Shown: piece after piece, positions 1 to 11,282 of the stretch
Position numbering within the stretch: position 1 is the first letter of the stretch
Layout: each line of letters starts with the position of its first letter
Origin: Myrica gale
Taxonomy: Eukaryota > Streptophyta > Magnoliopsida > Fagales > Myricaceae
Assembly: GCA_963930655.1 (NCBI GenBank)
Contig: OZ005601.1
Coordinates: forward strand, 22,568,921-22,632,920
Direction: 5' to 3'
Length of the DNA: 64,000 nt
Made by a program: the position numbers and the translations under genes
The notes under the pieces: model-generated
Database searches by the model: none
Seen by the model: only the letters and a program-made list of their open reading frames with translations
Told to the model about the DNA's origin: nothing

Positions 1-50
1 GTCCCAGAGGACCCCTATTCATAGTAAATCCAGGTTGGAGGGGCAGATTT
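1..50 (-). pseudogene. DUF4283 remnant, distal piece beyond the gypsy insertion
   Basis: The minus strand from 50 to 1 reads LPLQPGFTMNRGPLG in one frame, the expected continuation of the DUF4283 domain interrupted at 5465. The window edge truncates it. Confidence 0.6.
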
Positions 51-524
51 TGTAATGAATCCGATTGTAATAGATTTTTGTATTTGGTTTTCTAGAGAAA
101 GAGAATGGAAAGTGTAGTAATGTATTTCATTGAAATTGATAAAAGAAGCCAATTTCGAGGATGACGACCTCCACAAGAAAAAAATATGAGAAACAACACC
201 AGGTTCATCAATGCCTCGCTTGAGAGCATTCTTCCCCACTTATGCCCCTAGAATCCTCCCAACAAAATTCGGCAAAACAATCTAACAGAATTCCGTGACT
301 CATGGAATTCCCATACATGGGCTGGACCGTAAATCCAACACACGGGCTGGACTCACCAAGGCCCACTCGACCAGCTTAAAAGAAACGAACTTAACTAACG
401 AAAAGGAAAAGACCGCAGCCCAAGTCCGAAGCCCAGTCCCTGGCCCAGCCTTCAGTCTACTCGGTATGACTACATCTCCCGTGCCTCTGGTCAACCTGCG
501 TCTTCTCGAAGCCTCCGAAAGTCT
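51..524 (-). repeat. 3' LTR of the gypsy element
   Basis: This is a direct copy of 5008-5464, near identical over about 457 bases. It carries one extra block of about 17 bases near 140-157, absent from the other LTR. The + strand begins TGTAATGAAT at 51. The right boundary is where similarity stops, next to a purine-rich tract on the minus strand (GGGAAAGGAG) that fits a polypurine tract. Confidence 0.9.
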
Positions 525-637
525 CCTTTCCCAACCTCCTAGATCTCATCTCACCATAATCACCCATGTGCCACATCCAACACTTTACCGCACTCCTCTC
601 TGCCTCCATTGGTCAGTCCATGACAATACTCCCTCCT

Positions 638-3600
638 TTACAGCACCTTGCCCACAAGGTGCGGGTATTGGAGAGATAAAGCTTGAAGTTTTTCCCATGT
701 CACATCATCTGGTCTCTGTCCTTGCCAACGTTCCAAGACTTCAGTGACGGGTAAACGACCAAGCTGCACAACTCGACGGGAGAGGACCTCCGCTGGTTCA
801 GCCTTGACAGATCCATGGTTGTCGACGGGAGGAAGCTGTTGAATGGGGCTAATCAAGGAAATCAATTTCCTTTTCAGCTGTGAAACGTGAAAAACAGGAT
901 GAAATCTATGCTTGAGGTGGAAGATCAAGCTTGTAAGCCACACTACCAATCTTTGCTGTGATCTGGCAGGGTCCATAGAACTTTGGGGCAAGCTTCAAAT
1001 TTCGGCGAAGTGCGATTGTTAATTGACGATAGGGTTGGAGCCTAAGGTAGACCCAATCTCCCACTGTAAAATGCCTTTCACTTCTTTTCAGATCAGCATA
1101 CTTTCTCATGCGGTTTTGTGCCTTGTGCAGATTCTCTTTGAGCAACATCAACGTCTGTTCTCTGATACGTAATGTCTCATCCACCGCTGCTACCTTGGTT
1201 GTACCCGGTTCATAAGGCAACAAACGAGGAGGTTGAGTACCATATACTACTTCAAGGGGGTAAACTTAGTTGAACAATGGTAATTTGTGTTATACCACAA
1301 TTCGGCTAGGGGCACCCACATCATCCATTCCTTTGGTTTGTCATGCACAAAGCACCGTAGATAACCCTCCACACACTTGTTCACGATCTCAGTCTGCCCA
1401 TCCGTTTGAGGGTGGTATGCAGTGCTGTAAGTTAATTCTGTGTCTTGTGCCTTGAATAATTCACGCCAAAATGCACTGGTAAAAGTAGTGTCCGTATCTG
1501 AGCCAATAGATTCAATTAACCAGTGGAGTCTGAAAATGTGTGTCATGAATGCCTGGGCTACAATGACTGCTGTATATGGGTGACTTAGTGGTATGAAATG
1601 AGAATATTTAGAGAGTCTATCCACCACTACAAATAACACAGAGTACTCATGAGATTTAGGGAGTCCTTCAATAAAGTCCATACTAATGTGACTCCAAACC
1701 TTAGTGGGAATTGGTAAGGGCTGTAGAAGACCTGCAGGGGCGACATTTTCTTGCTTAACCCGCTGGCAGGTGTCACACTTCCTGATATAAACTTGAACCT
1801 GTTTCTTCAACCCAGGCCAAAAAAATTCTTTTTTTACTCTATGGAGAGTCTTACTAAACCCTGAATGTCCTCCCATAGGACTACTGTGAGCATGGTGTAT
1901 GATTAGCTCATGTAGAGTGTTAGAATCCCCAATGTACAACCTCCCTCGATAAGAGATAACCTCATCTCTCCAATTGTAAGTCACGGGATCCAGCTCCCCT
2001 TTTTTGGCCTTGTCAATTAAGTCTTGGGCTTGAACATCCCCCACATAGCTGGCTTTAAGATCAACCAACCAGTTAGCCACAGGAATAGAAATAGCAGTTA
2101 GAGTTACCTTATGGGTGTCCTCTTTTCTAGACAATGCATCAGCAACTTTGTTCTCCCTTCCCTTCTTGTATTCAACTTGGAAGTCATACCCAAGTAACTT
2201 TGTCAACCATTTCTGCTGGAATGGAGTTCCAATCTTCTGTTCTAGCAGATATTTTAAACTCTGCTGATCTGTTTGCACCACAAACTCCTGCCCAATTAGA
2301 TATGGTCGTCACTTCTTCACAGTTGAAACTAATGCCAAGAGTTCCTTCTCATAAGTAGACATGACCAGTGTCTTGCCCATGAGATCTTGGCTATAAAAAG
2401 TGATTGGCTGCCCTTGCTGCATCAAAACTGCCTCAATCCCAATTCCACTTGCATCACACTCTATGATAAAAGGTTTTGAAAAATCTGGAAGAATCAGCAC
2501 TGGTGGTTGTGTGACTGCAGCCTTGAGATTTTGGAAAGCCTCTGTTGCTGCAAGAGACCATTTGAATGCATTTTTCTTCAATAGGGAAGTTAGTGGTGCT
2601 GCTATACACCCGTACCCTTTTATAAATCTTCTGTAGTACCCGGTCAGTCCAAGGAACCCCCTTAAGGACTTGATATGGGAGGGCAATGGCCAATCCATCA
2701 TTGACTGGATTTTAGATGGGTCAGCTTTCACCCTTTCTGATGATACAATGTGATCTAAGTAATCAATCTCTTTACAACCAAATCTGCACTTTGATTGCTT
2801 TGCAAACAGTTGGTTTTTCTTCAAAATTTCCAATGTAATCTTCAGATATTGCAAGTGCTCTTCTCAGCCCTTACTATACACCAATATATTATCGAAAAAC
2901 ACTAGGATGAACCTCCTCAAATATGGTCTAAACACTTCATTTATCAAGCTCTGAAATGTGGAAGGAGCATAGTTAGCCCAAAGGGCATAACTAGAAATTC
3001 ATAATGCCCCTCATGCGTTCTAAACGCAGTTTTTGGAACGTCTTCTGATTTAACTCTAATCTGGTGGTATCCGGACCTTAAGTCCAGTTTAGAGAAGTAT
3101 TGGGCTCCATGGAGCTCATCCAACCGCTCATCTACCACGGGTATGAGAAACTTGTCCTTCACAGTTTCTTGATCAATGCACGGTAGTCAACACACATTCT
3201 CCAGCTCCCTTCAACTTTCCTCACCAGTAACACAGGGGATGAGAAGAGGCTTTGACTAATTCTGATACCCCCCGAGCTCAATAATTCCCTTACAATTTTT
3301 TCAATTTTTTCAATTTCTTCTTTCTGATAAAAGGGATATCTATAGGGTCTCACCTGACACAAGGGAATGTCCCTCCTTGAGTGGGATAGAATGATCACAA
3401 GTTCTTACTGATGGCAGTCTCACTGGTTCATTAAACACCATTTCATACTCCTGCAACACTTCTTGTATTCCTGGCAGATCTGTCATTTTCCCTTGGCTGA
3501 TAGGTTCAATCAGCTGTAAAATCACTCTTTTCTTATCCCTCTTAGCAGTGAGACACAACTCCTTAGTATCCATTAATGGAGTTGGACTATGGCCCTTCAC

Positions 3601-4202
3601 CTCTATTTTTCCATTTTCCACAGAAAAACCCATAGTGAGATCAGAAAAATTCCACAAGATCGGTCCCAAGGTTCTTAGCCAATAGACCCCTAATACCATA
3701 TCACAACATGCTAAGGGTAACACATACATATCAGTGATAAAATGTTTCCCTTGTATACTAATCTTCACCTTATCACAGCTCCCTTCACTAGCCAACACCT
3801 CCCCATTGGCAACCTTAACTTGCACCCTATCTGCCCCTGATACCTTCAGGCTACCCTTCCTTGCTATCATGGGATCCACAAAATTACTGACTGACCCCCA
3901 ACACTCCCCTTCACCCACATAGTCTTTGGGTTGACAGATCCAGCTAAAGCATGTAAAGAGATCTCAGGTTCCACTTCAGGTTCCCTTTTACCATCCCCTA
4001 ATTCCACACACTCAACATCCTCTTCAATGTCTTCCCCAACTTCTAATTCAGTTTTCATTTCACAACCTTCTAACACAAACAACTTTGGTCTCCTACAGTT
4101 ATGACCAAGGACCCACTTGGAGTCACAATGGTAACAAAGTCCCTTGTCCTGCCTCTCTTGCATCTGAGCTGGGGTTAACCTTTGTATTGGGACCGTGGCC
4201 AT
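638..4202 (-). pseudogene. gypsy pol: zinc knuckle, protease, RT, RNase H, integrase, chromodomain-like tail (broken)
   Basis: Domains in order on the minus strand: a CCHC knuckle (CYHCDSKWVLGHNC, about 4120-4160); a protease region about 3870-3920 whose catalytic Asp-Ser/Thr-Gly is missing at a frameshift; reverse transcriptase 3400-2850 with [21 protein letters not shown] and [13 protein letters not shown]; RNase H 2640-2130 (IIECDASGIGI); integrase 2000-1240 with an HHCC zinc finger (HH about 30 residues before CDTCQR), MDFIEGLP, SDTDTTF and TDGQTE supplying the D, D and E; then a C-terminal region with FHVSQLKRKL and a short chromodomain-like PVTEVLERWQG. The RT active-site motif reads FFDN instead of FFDD and is followed by a stop. 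Another stop lies near 2311. Confidence 0.9.
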
Positions 4203-4226
4203 AGTCTCTGTGTTTGAATTGGGTTG

Positions 4227-4980
4227 CTAAGTAAGATTGGAAGATCCTCCTTGCTGCATTCCCCGAAAACCCCTTTTGTTTAACTGAACATTCTCCTGTT
4301 GTATTTTAGGAAGACCATAAGCTATCCCAAGGTTAGGAGGATTAAACATCCTCACCATGAACCTGATTTCATCTGTAAGACCACTTAGGAAACAACTGAG
4401 TTTGTAGGATTCAAACAATCCCCTTGGTCGATTAGAGAGAAACACAAATTGACTTTTATAGTTTTCCACCGTAGTAGTTTGTCTCAACCTAGTCAAAAGC
4501 TTCAATGGGATCATCATAAGCATTTGGACCAAATCTGACTAGCATAGCCTTCACTAGTGCAACCCAACTAGTTAAAGCACCAGACTCCTCTAGATCCTGA
4601 AACCAGACCAATGCCCTTCCCTGCATATGAAATGAGGCTAACAAGACTTTATGTTGGTTTTGGGTATTGTGATAGTTAAAAAATTGATTGGCTCTGTAGA
4701 TCCAACCTGCTGGATCAAGCCCTTAAAATTTTGGAAATTCTAACTTCACTAACCTCATATTGAGCCCACCATACTCGTTTCCTATATTGTTGTTGTAGTT
4801 TCCACCATGTGGTCTCCCTCCAGGCTCTATCTCTTTGGCCTCAGTCAAGGTTTGAATCTTCATGGAAAGATTAGAAACCTGCGACGCCAGCTCCTCCAAG
4901 GACTTCTGTTGAGTTTCTTGTTGTGCTCTCATAACTGCTACTGCTTCAGTAAGTATAGTCAGACGTGTTCCTTCAGCCAT
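4227..4980 (-). pseudogene. gypsy gag (broken)
   Basis: Capsid-like reading frame starting at the ATG at 4980, just inside the primer-binding site. The N-terminal part contains a predicted coiled region and the phrase LVKLEFPKF. An in-frame stop at about 4723 replaces what is usually an acidic residue, after which the frame continues with the retrotransposon-gag signatures GWIYRANQFF and ALVWFQDLEE. A frameshift near 4500 leads to a third segment with TRLRQTTTVENYKSQF, the conserved end of the gag domain. Gag would form the cytoplasmic virus-like particle; this copy cannot make a full-length protein. Confidence 0.85.
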
Positions 4981-4990
4981 GGCAGCGAGT

Positions 4991-5004
4991 TGCCTCTGAT
5001 ACCA
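4991..5004 (-). other. Primer-binding site of the gypsy element (tRNA-iMet type)
   Basis: The minus strand reads TGGTATCAGAGGCA directly after the 5' LTR. It matches the complement of the 3' end of plant initiator tRNA-Met for the first 11 bases, the usual primer of plant LTR retrotransposons. Confidence 0.85.
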
Positions 5005-5007
5005 ATA

Positions 5008-5464
5008 TGTAATGAACCCGATTGTAATAGATTTTTGTATTTGGTTTTCTAGAGAAAGAGAATGGAAAGTGTAGTAATGTATTTCATTGAAATTTCGAGG
5101 ATGGAGACCTCCACAAGAAAAAAATAAGAGAAACAACACCAGGTTCATCAATGCCTCGCTTGAGAGCATTCTTCCCCACTTATCCCCCTAGAATCCTCCC
5201 AACAGAATTCGGCAAAACAATCTAACAGAATTCTGTGACTGACGGAATTCCCATACATTGGCTGGACTGTAAATCCAACACACGGGCTGGACTCACCAAG
5301 GCCCACTCGACCAACTTAAAAGAAATGAACTTAACTAACGAAAAGGAAAAGACCGCAGCCCAAGTTCGAAGCCCAATCCCTGGCCCAGCCTTCAGTCTAC
5401 TCGGTATGACTACATCTCCCGTGCCTTTGGTCAACCTGTGTCTTCTCGAAGCCTCCGAAAGTCT
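5008..5464 (-). repeat. 5' LTR of the gypsy element
   Basis: This is a direct copy of 51-524. The inner edge at 5008 abuts the primer-binding site; the outer edge is where similarity to the other LTR ends, and DUF4283-like coding sequence begins immediately. Confidence 0.9.
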
Positions 5465-5960
5465 TCTATTCAACTTCATATAATCAATGGCTAGAACTTC
5501 ACCTAGCTTGGAGGCTAAGAGAATAACATTCACCTGTTCAAAACCACCAAGAGGGAGCCCATGTATTTAAACCCAAAATTCAACAATCCAAGTCCACCTC
5601 TGCTACCGTATTAACAGGAGACCAAGGTTGAAAAACCTCTAAAATTCCAAGGACCCTGATTAAGGATCCTTTCCTTCTTATCAATGGAGGTAAAAGTAAA
5701 CACAAATTTATTAGAACCTGTGTATTTAGTTTGGAGAGATTTCAAGAAACACTAACTCGTGCAAATGAGCGGAAAAATAATCTGTTTGGGATGCACCTTT
5801 CGCGAAATCAGTATACCCACCGGCATCAAATCAGATATGCACTGAGCTTTGGTATTGTCGATCTCCAAGAATCTTGAAATGTCATCCCACCCCAAATCCC
5901 GAGTTCTCGCAGTAATGGCTTACATTTCTTTTGCAAGAATGGGATCAGGTAAATCCATAG
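5465..5960 (-). pseudogene. DUF4283-type (zinc-knuckle / LINE ORF1-like) coding remnant, split by the gypsy element
   Basis: Reading leftward, the minus strand shows the DUF4283 pattern in pieces: FVFTFTSIDKKERILNQGPW at about 5710-5650, then after a frameshift IHGLPLGGFEQVNVILLASK (about 5560-5500) ending in LGEVLAIDYMKLN at the LTR edge. In plant DUF4283 proteins HGLPL...LG..LG.vl.iD is followed by PL.pGF, and PLQPGF is exactly what the minus strand encodes at 50-1 across the retrotransposon. An in-frame stop precedes IHGLPL. These domains occur in plant LINE ORF1 proteins and related orphan proteins; which it was is unknown. Confidence 0.75.
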
Positions 5961-6020
5961 CCATAAAATAAACCAAGCAAAGGTAAACTGCAACAGGGAA
6001 GGGGAAAAATCCTCGGGCAT

Positions 6021-7560
6021 CAGAAGAGGCCAAAAATTCTTGGAATTTCAAGAAAAAGGAAGAAATAAAACAAAAGGAGAAGGAATAAAATAAGAAAAGG
6101 GCACAAATGGCTTCCTACGCCTTGTCTGTTTATATTTATTATATTAGTTAATATGTTATCACATAAGATGTTACACTTTTATTATTAAGTGACATTGTAT
6201 AAAAGTCATGCATATGGTTAATAAATCAAAGGTAGAGAGTATGATTTTTCAGTTCCTTATACACTTGATATCTTATTATAGAATAATATACTTATTTATG
6301 TACAATAAGTCTATACTCGTTGTGCCTCTATTAAATATAATGATGTACTTAGTCATCGAGGTGGTGACCTTAAGTAAAGGAGTAGGTACACTATAAAAGT
6401 ACATGCACTGAACTGGATCAAACATAGATACTTTATGGAAGTGATCATTGATGTTGAAAAGACATTTAACACAATTTGTTTATGACATTCTTGAGAGGTT
6501 TGTGCAGATTTATTAATTGTGTACTTGTACTCTGATCGAGTCATTTGGTTATGATCTTTCTAGATCCAATATTCCAGACAACGTCGAGTCTTGTGCAAAA
6601 TGAATGAGTTTGTATAAATGTCGAATAAAGAATCCATCAGTCTCTTAGTGAGGTAGTATATTCTAATATTATCTGTATAAGGTTAGACTTGAGAAAAAGA
6701 AATCTCTAACCAAATGAATTTTGTGAGAAAGTTTTTTGAAATTAATATATAATATATATTTATTTTTGAAACTGTTTTGGAAACAATTTGAGTGCCCAAC
6801 GAGTTACATATTACAAAATTAAGAATTATATGAGCTAAGAATTTTATCAATGATAATATTTCGGTCCAATTAGCTCATATGAAATATAGTATGGTGGACT
6901 CGAGAAAAAGAAATCTCTGGCCAGATGAATTTTGTGAAAATATTTTGGAAACAATTTAAGAGTCCAGTGTGTTAGTGATTTTATGAGCTAGGGATTTTAT
7001 CAATGATAATATTCCGGTCCTATTAGCTCATGTGGAATATAGTTTGGTGGAAGGATAAATAAATGATTATAGTTGTTAGCAAGAGATTTCACAAATTAAT
7101 CTCGAATTTTCGGGAGTGAATTGTAATATGTTGATGGACATGATTACAATTAGTAGAAACCTGAAATTCGGAATAAAAGAATGTGAGGGAGTTAATGAAA
7201 AATGAGTTTTTCTATGTGATTCTACGGTCGAGATCTGAGATCCCTAACGATCCTACGCACTATCACAGTTAGGGTTTTCATATAAAAATATAATTATGAG
7301 ATAGTATACCCTAATCGTTAGTTTAAGAGTTGACCATCATAACTCAGAAAACCCTACGACGACTGTGAGCGTGGAGAGGAAGGAGGTAGAACATTTAGGC
7401 TGCTATGGTGGAATTCTCAAGATTGTAAGATAAAAAAGAACCAGAAGATTATTAAAGAATTCTTAGAGATCAACAAAGAATTGGTAAGGTAATTTTCCAT
7501 AGTTCTAACTTTCACATGTAGGATGCGTGAGATCTAGAGGTAGGTTGCATTAAATTGTTA
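6021..7560. other. Non-coding AT-rich tract with an internal duplication
   Basis: No credible coding region was seen. The tract contains a degenerate direct duplication (see 6690-7055). Its texture (long, non-coding, moderately repetitive) would fit a non-autonomous LTR element, but no LTR pair, primer site or polypurine tract was found within the window. Confidence 0.4.
6690..7055. repeat. Degenerate direct duplication, two units
   Basis: Unit 1 (about 6690-6893) and unit 2 (about 6901-7055) share, in the same order, GAGAAAAAGAAATCTCT, GATGAATTTTGTGA, TTTTGGAAACAATTT and TTTTATCAATGATAATATT followed by TTAGCTCAT. Unit 1 carries an extra AT-rich block of about 40 bases. The two units are adjacent, so this looks like a tandem duplication. 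Confidence 0.75.
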
Positions 7561-9690
7561 AGGTCATGTACATGACAACATGCTCTGTTTTTTAAGTGAT
7601 AAATATGTTGAAATGGTTGTTGTACGTGTTGATAATTAAGAAATGAAAGTAACAAATAGCTCGCATATTAAGGTCTAAAACTAAATCAAGAAAGATGGAC
7701 CTAACACTTTGACAATTACACGCGAGTAGCATGACGAAAAGAAACATTAGCACTCTGTTTTGCCTTGCGTGTGACTTCTTTTCTTGGCTTGTCAATAAAC
7801 TTGTATCAAGGTGATCCCACACTGCCTTGCATAACAGAGGCTCCGCAACAAAGGATCAGCTCCCCACCACAATGTCAGAAGATGTGCAAGAGCTAGAAGG
7901 GAGCATACGCATGCAAGCATGCTGGCACAGAGAATATGCTGCCCTCCCACAGTACTTCCACGCATGACGCAACGCTCACAATCTCAGAGAAGTTTCTTAC
8001 AAATAGTCGTGTTGTGACTGTCATTTTGTGTCATCTATACATAACTAAAAGCATAATGGGCCGACCCCGGACTGAAGAGCTCTTCCTTGACGACTAGCTA
8101 TTCGGTCCAGACACAATTGAAAAGGATTCTATTTTTTTTTTTTTTTAAAGTGATTAAACCGTCATCCGGCCCAAAAGGGGATTCATTTGCAATTTTGGTC
8201 CGAGAACAGCAGGACTACATATGCGCAGTCGGAAAATGTTTTCGAGCATTATAACTGTTCTGATCCAACGGGGAAGATGATAGTGGGCAATGCCCAAATC
8301 AGTGGCTGGAATTAGGAGTTTCCGGCTCAAATGGAACACTAGTCTAAGGCCCATTTATGTCAACATCGCCCATTCACCTTCGACGTTTCTTATTCTTTTG
8401 TGAAAACCATTCATTATAATTTGCCTGTGGTTTCAAAAATCCGAATAATATGTTTAAAATAAAAATTGAGCGAAAGGACGTAGAAGATGGTGTCCAATAA
8501 ATGCAACAGCATTATATTATTTTTAATGAAATATTATTTTTTATTGAAGTTTAAGTTTTGAATTATTTTAAAAAATTATCCTATTTTAAAAAATATTAAA
8601 AAATTTAAATGTTGATTTGATTTGAATATGTTATCTTTCTACAAGTTTTAAAATTTTAATTAAGAGAATCTTTCTCTCTTTAGATTTTAAAGTTTTGAAT
8701 TTTAATATTTTAAAAATATGTTTGAATTTTAAAATGGATAGCAACCTAATCTTATCTGTTTGAATTTTAAAGTGCATAGCTACCTAATCTTATCATCATT
8801 GTCATTTTATTTACATTAGGATATTGTCAAATATTATTGCAGGTAAATATGAACATGTTTCATGTTCAATGATATTTTCAATTATTTCCAAATGATTTTC
8901 TATACTATTATGATATAAATAAAAATATTTTATTTAAATTTTTCAAAAACCAATTTTCAACAGCTTAAAAAAATTCTAATACTTATCTCTGACTGTTATA
9001 TATAGTATGCCTCATGAAATACACACTAACATAATCTGGTTTTAGGCATAGATGTAACTTCTAACCACCATGATTCGGGGCATTACAAGCATTGTCTCTT
9101 GAATGAAATCCAGAAGAAATAAAAGAGCAGGATATATGATAGCAATACAGGGTGGTTTGAAGGAATGTCTGAGATAGTACTTGTCTTATAATGTTAGATG
9201 TCTATTAATTTTGGTTGAGAGTATTTGACATCTCAAAACAGAAGAGTATAATTTTATATAATTTAATTAGTGTTATTTTTTGTAGGCCATTCATTAATGT
9301 ACTTATTTAATAAATAAAATTTTATATATTGCTATGTAAACTTTAAAATCTCTAATTTTAAATTTGTCTAAAATATTACGTCAAGAAAGTGAACAAAGAT
9401 AACATTAGTTATTTAGAGGCTATATAACATCTGTTCAAAGTAACAATCATTTGAAACATACCTAACCCTGTAAGTTACAACATCCCATTATGCTGATGAT
9501 TCTTTCCGTCGCGAATAGGATCATGGAAAATGGATAGATACCTTTTAGGAATCGTATGGGATTCTTTAAACTAATAAGATTGAGTCGTTTGAGAAAAAAA
9601 TGAAGACAAACAGTTAGCTCGATCATGTCCTCTTTCCTCAGCAAAGACAAGGCAGTATTTTATTTCTCCACAACCAAAAAGGCTATACTC
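7561..9690. other. Intergenic, no gene recognised
   Basis: The reading frames here are short and lack any domain signature. A T-rich run at about 8130-8148 and AT-rich DNA from 8450 to 9400 are the only visible features. Confidence 0.5.
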
Positions 9691-10050
9691 GCTGTTGCTG
9701 CTTTTTTTTGTCGGAGACTATGATCATGACGGCAATCTTGTTTTAGAAGGTCGGAGGAAAACACCAACTGGGAGAATATGCGAGCAACAGAAGGAAGCCC
9801 CTGGTTTTCGGTGGCCGCGGTATCGTGCCTGCTGCATCGCCTTTCGTGGATATATGGGGCTGCTAATGGCCAAAACTTGGTTCTTTGTCCTTTCGGAGAA
9901 GACGAATCCTCGGGGTGGAAGTCTCTGTCGCAAACTTTTGGTGTTTCAAAGCATCTGTTATGGTTTGTTTGTGCATTCTGATTCCACTCGTGTATTCCGG
10001 ACATCAATGCCTCTGCCACTTGGTTCAGATTCCTTATCTATGTTGGGTTA
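9690..10050 (+). pseudogene. Possible LINE-associated coding fragment
   Basis: A moderately GC-rich island in AT-rich DNA. The frame at 9778-9981 encodes NGQNLVLCPFGEDESSGWKS, resembling the (I/L)xxPxGxxxxGW phrase common next to plant LINE-type RNase H/DUF4283 coding sequences. No start, partner domain or tail is visible, so the call rests on this phrase and on composition. Confidence 0.3.
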
Positions 10051-10454
10051 ATGGTCTTTAAAATATTTTTTTATTATAAAAACATTTTTTAATCTAAACA
10101 TGATTTTTTTCAAACACAACAAATATTTCAATATTTAATAAAATTTTCTATTTAATCAATGATCTCAATTTCTGCGAAAACAACACAAAAATTCATAAAA
10201 ACTCACCTCACCTTAATCTTCTTCTCAAACATATTTTTTTACTTTCTTTTCAAGGGAATAACTTTCTCTTTCCTAATATATTTATATGGATCCCACTATT
10301 TTCACAAACACCTAAAAGAACATATCTCAACAATTTTTTTTAATCATTACAATAAAAATATTTTCAAAACCAATCCAAACATACATTTCTCGTTTAGTTC
10401 TCTAGCGTGCTATATATTTTTATTGATCGTAAAACTTGTAGCGTCGGCGGCATA

Positions 10455-10852
10455 GGCGGATCTAGGGGGGCCAACCGGGGCCAAACTAATCTGAGAGGCA
10501 TGCCCTCCCTTAAAGCTCAGTTCGGTTTTGTTTCATGTAAAAGGAGAAAAAAAAATTAAAAGGAAAATATTTACAGGTTTGCAAATGAATGGTACTACTT
10601 GTAGTTCTTTTATTACCAAGTAGAAATTTGCTCACTCTATTTATATTGTCAAGTATCTATCAACTTCTCTATTTTCTTCAAGTTTTATTTTAATTTTTTC
10701 ATCAAATTTTCATTAATTGTATACAATTTTCAATCTTAGCAATTAGTAGGTTAAGTGTGTTTCAATATTTTTAATATTTTTAATCCTAATTTTTGCATTA
10801 TCTCATTCCGTCATAAGAGTTTACCCCCTCCAAATTCAATCCCGGTTTCGCT
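10455..10852. mobile_element. Possible small non-autonomous element
   Basis: The left edge reads GGCGGATCTAGGGGGGCC. The right edge, reversed, reads GCGAAACCGGGATTGAATTTGGAGGGGG, so both ends share a GCG-start and G-run texture seen in some plant MITEs. The inverted match is weak and no target duplication was found. Confidence 0.25.
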
Positions 10853-11282
10853 GCTATCGGGCGGTACCATATTCGTTGCTTTCTTTTGCTCTAGCATAAT
10901 GTACTTAGGATAAATTAGTCATAACAAGAGACACCAATTGTGATTTATTATACACTGATCATTCAAAGAGTCGAGTTTGTTTAAGCTTTATATTGGCCCC
11001 CAGTTCAGTCAGTTTCTGGTGCGCGGCGGAGTAATCCAGGCAATTAGAAGCGAAAAGAAAATTAATTTTTTTTTTACAAAAAGTGCAAAACTTCTTTGCT
11101 CTTTTAATATGTTCGTGTGCAGGAGATTTTATTCTCCGCATCAGAGGTCTTGACTCAGACATAAAATCCCTCGGAATCCTTGACTGTGTTCCCCGATGCC
11201 ACATTGACTAGAAGAAAGGATGCAATGTGAATTCCCGATGGGTTAGAGGTTGGAGCGTTGGTAGAGATAGAGATTAGAAGAT

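Larger units (their letters stand above)
51..5464 (-). mobile_element. Decayed Ty3/gypsy LTR retrotransposon (chromovirus-like)
   Basis: A full-length element lies on the minus strand, with direct repeats at 51-524 and 5008-5464 enclosing gag, protease, reverse transcriptase, RNase H, integrase and a chromodomain-like tail in gypsy order. A primer-binding site for initiator tRNA-Met adjoins the right (5') LTR. Many in-frame stops and frameshifts break the polyprotein, so the copy is dead. It sits inside a DUF4283-like coding sequence whose pieces lie at 1-50 and from 5465 on. No perfect target-site duplication was seen. The exact lineage (Reina, Tekay or other chromovirus) is not resolved. 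Confidence 0.93.

Noticed and set aside
295-747. A 150-codon + strand frame
   Set aside because: Lies antisense to the gypsy LTR and the end of pol; the minus strand carries the recognisable domains.
6353-9650. Short frames (62-76 codons) on the minus strand
   Set aside because: Expected by chance in AT-rich DNA; no motif or start context.
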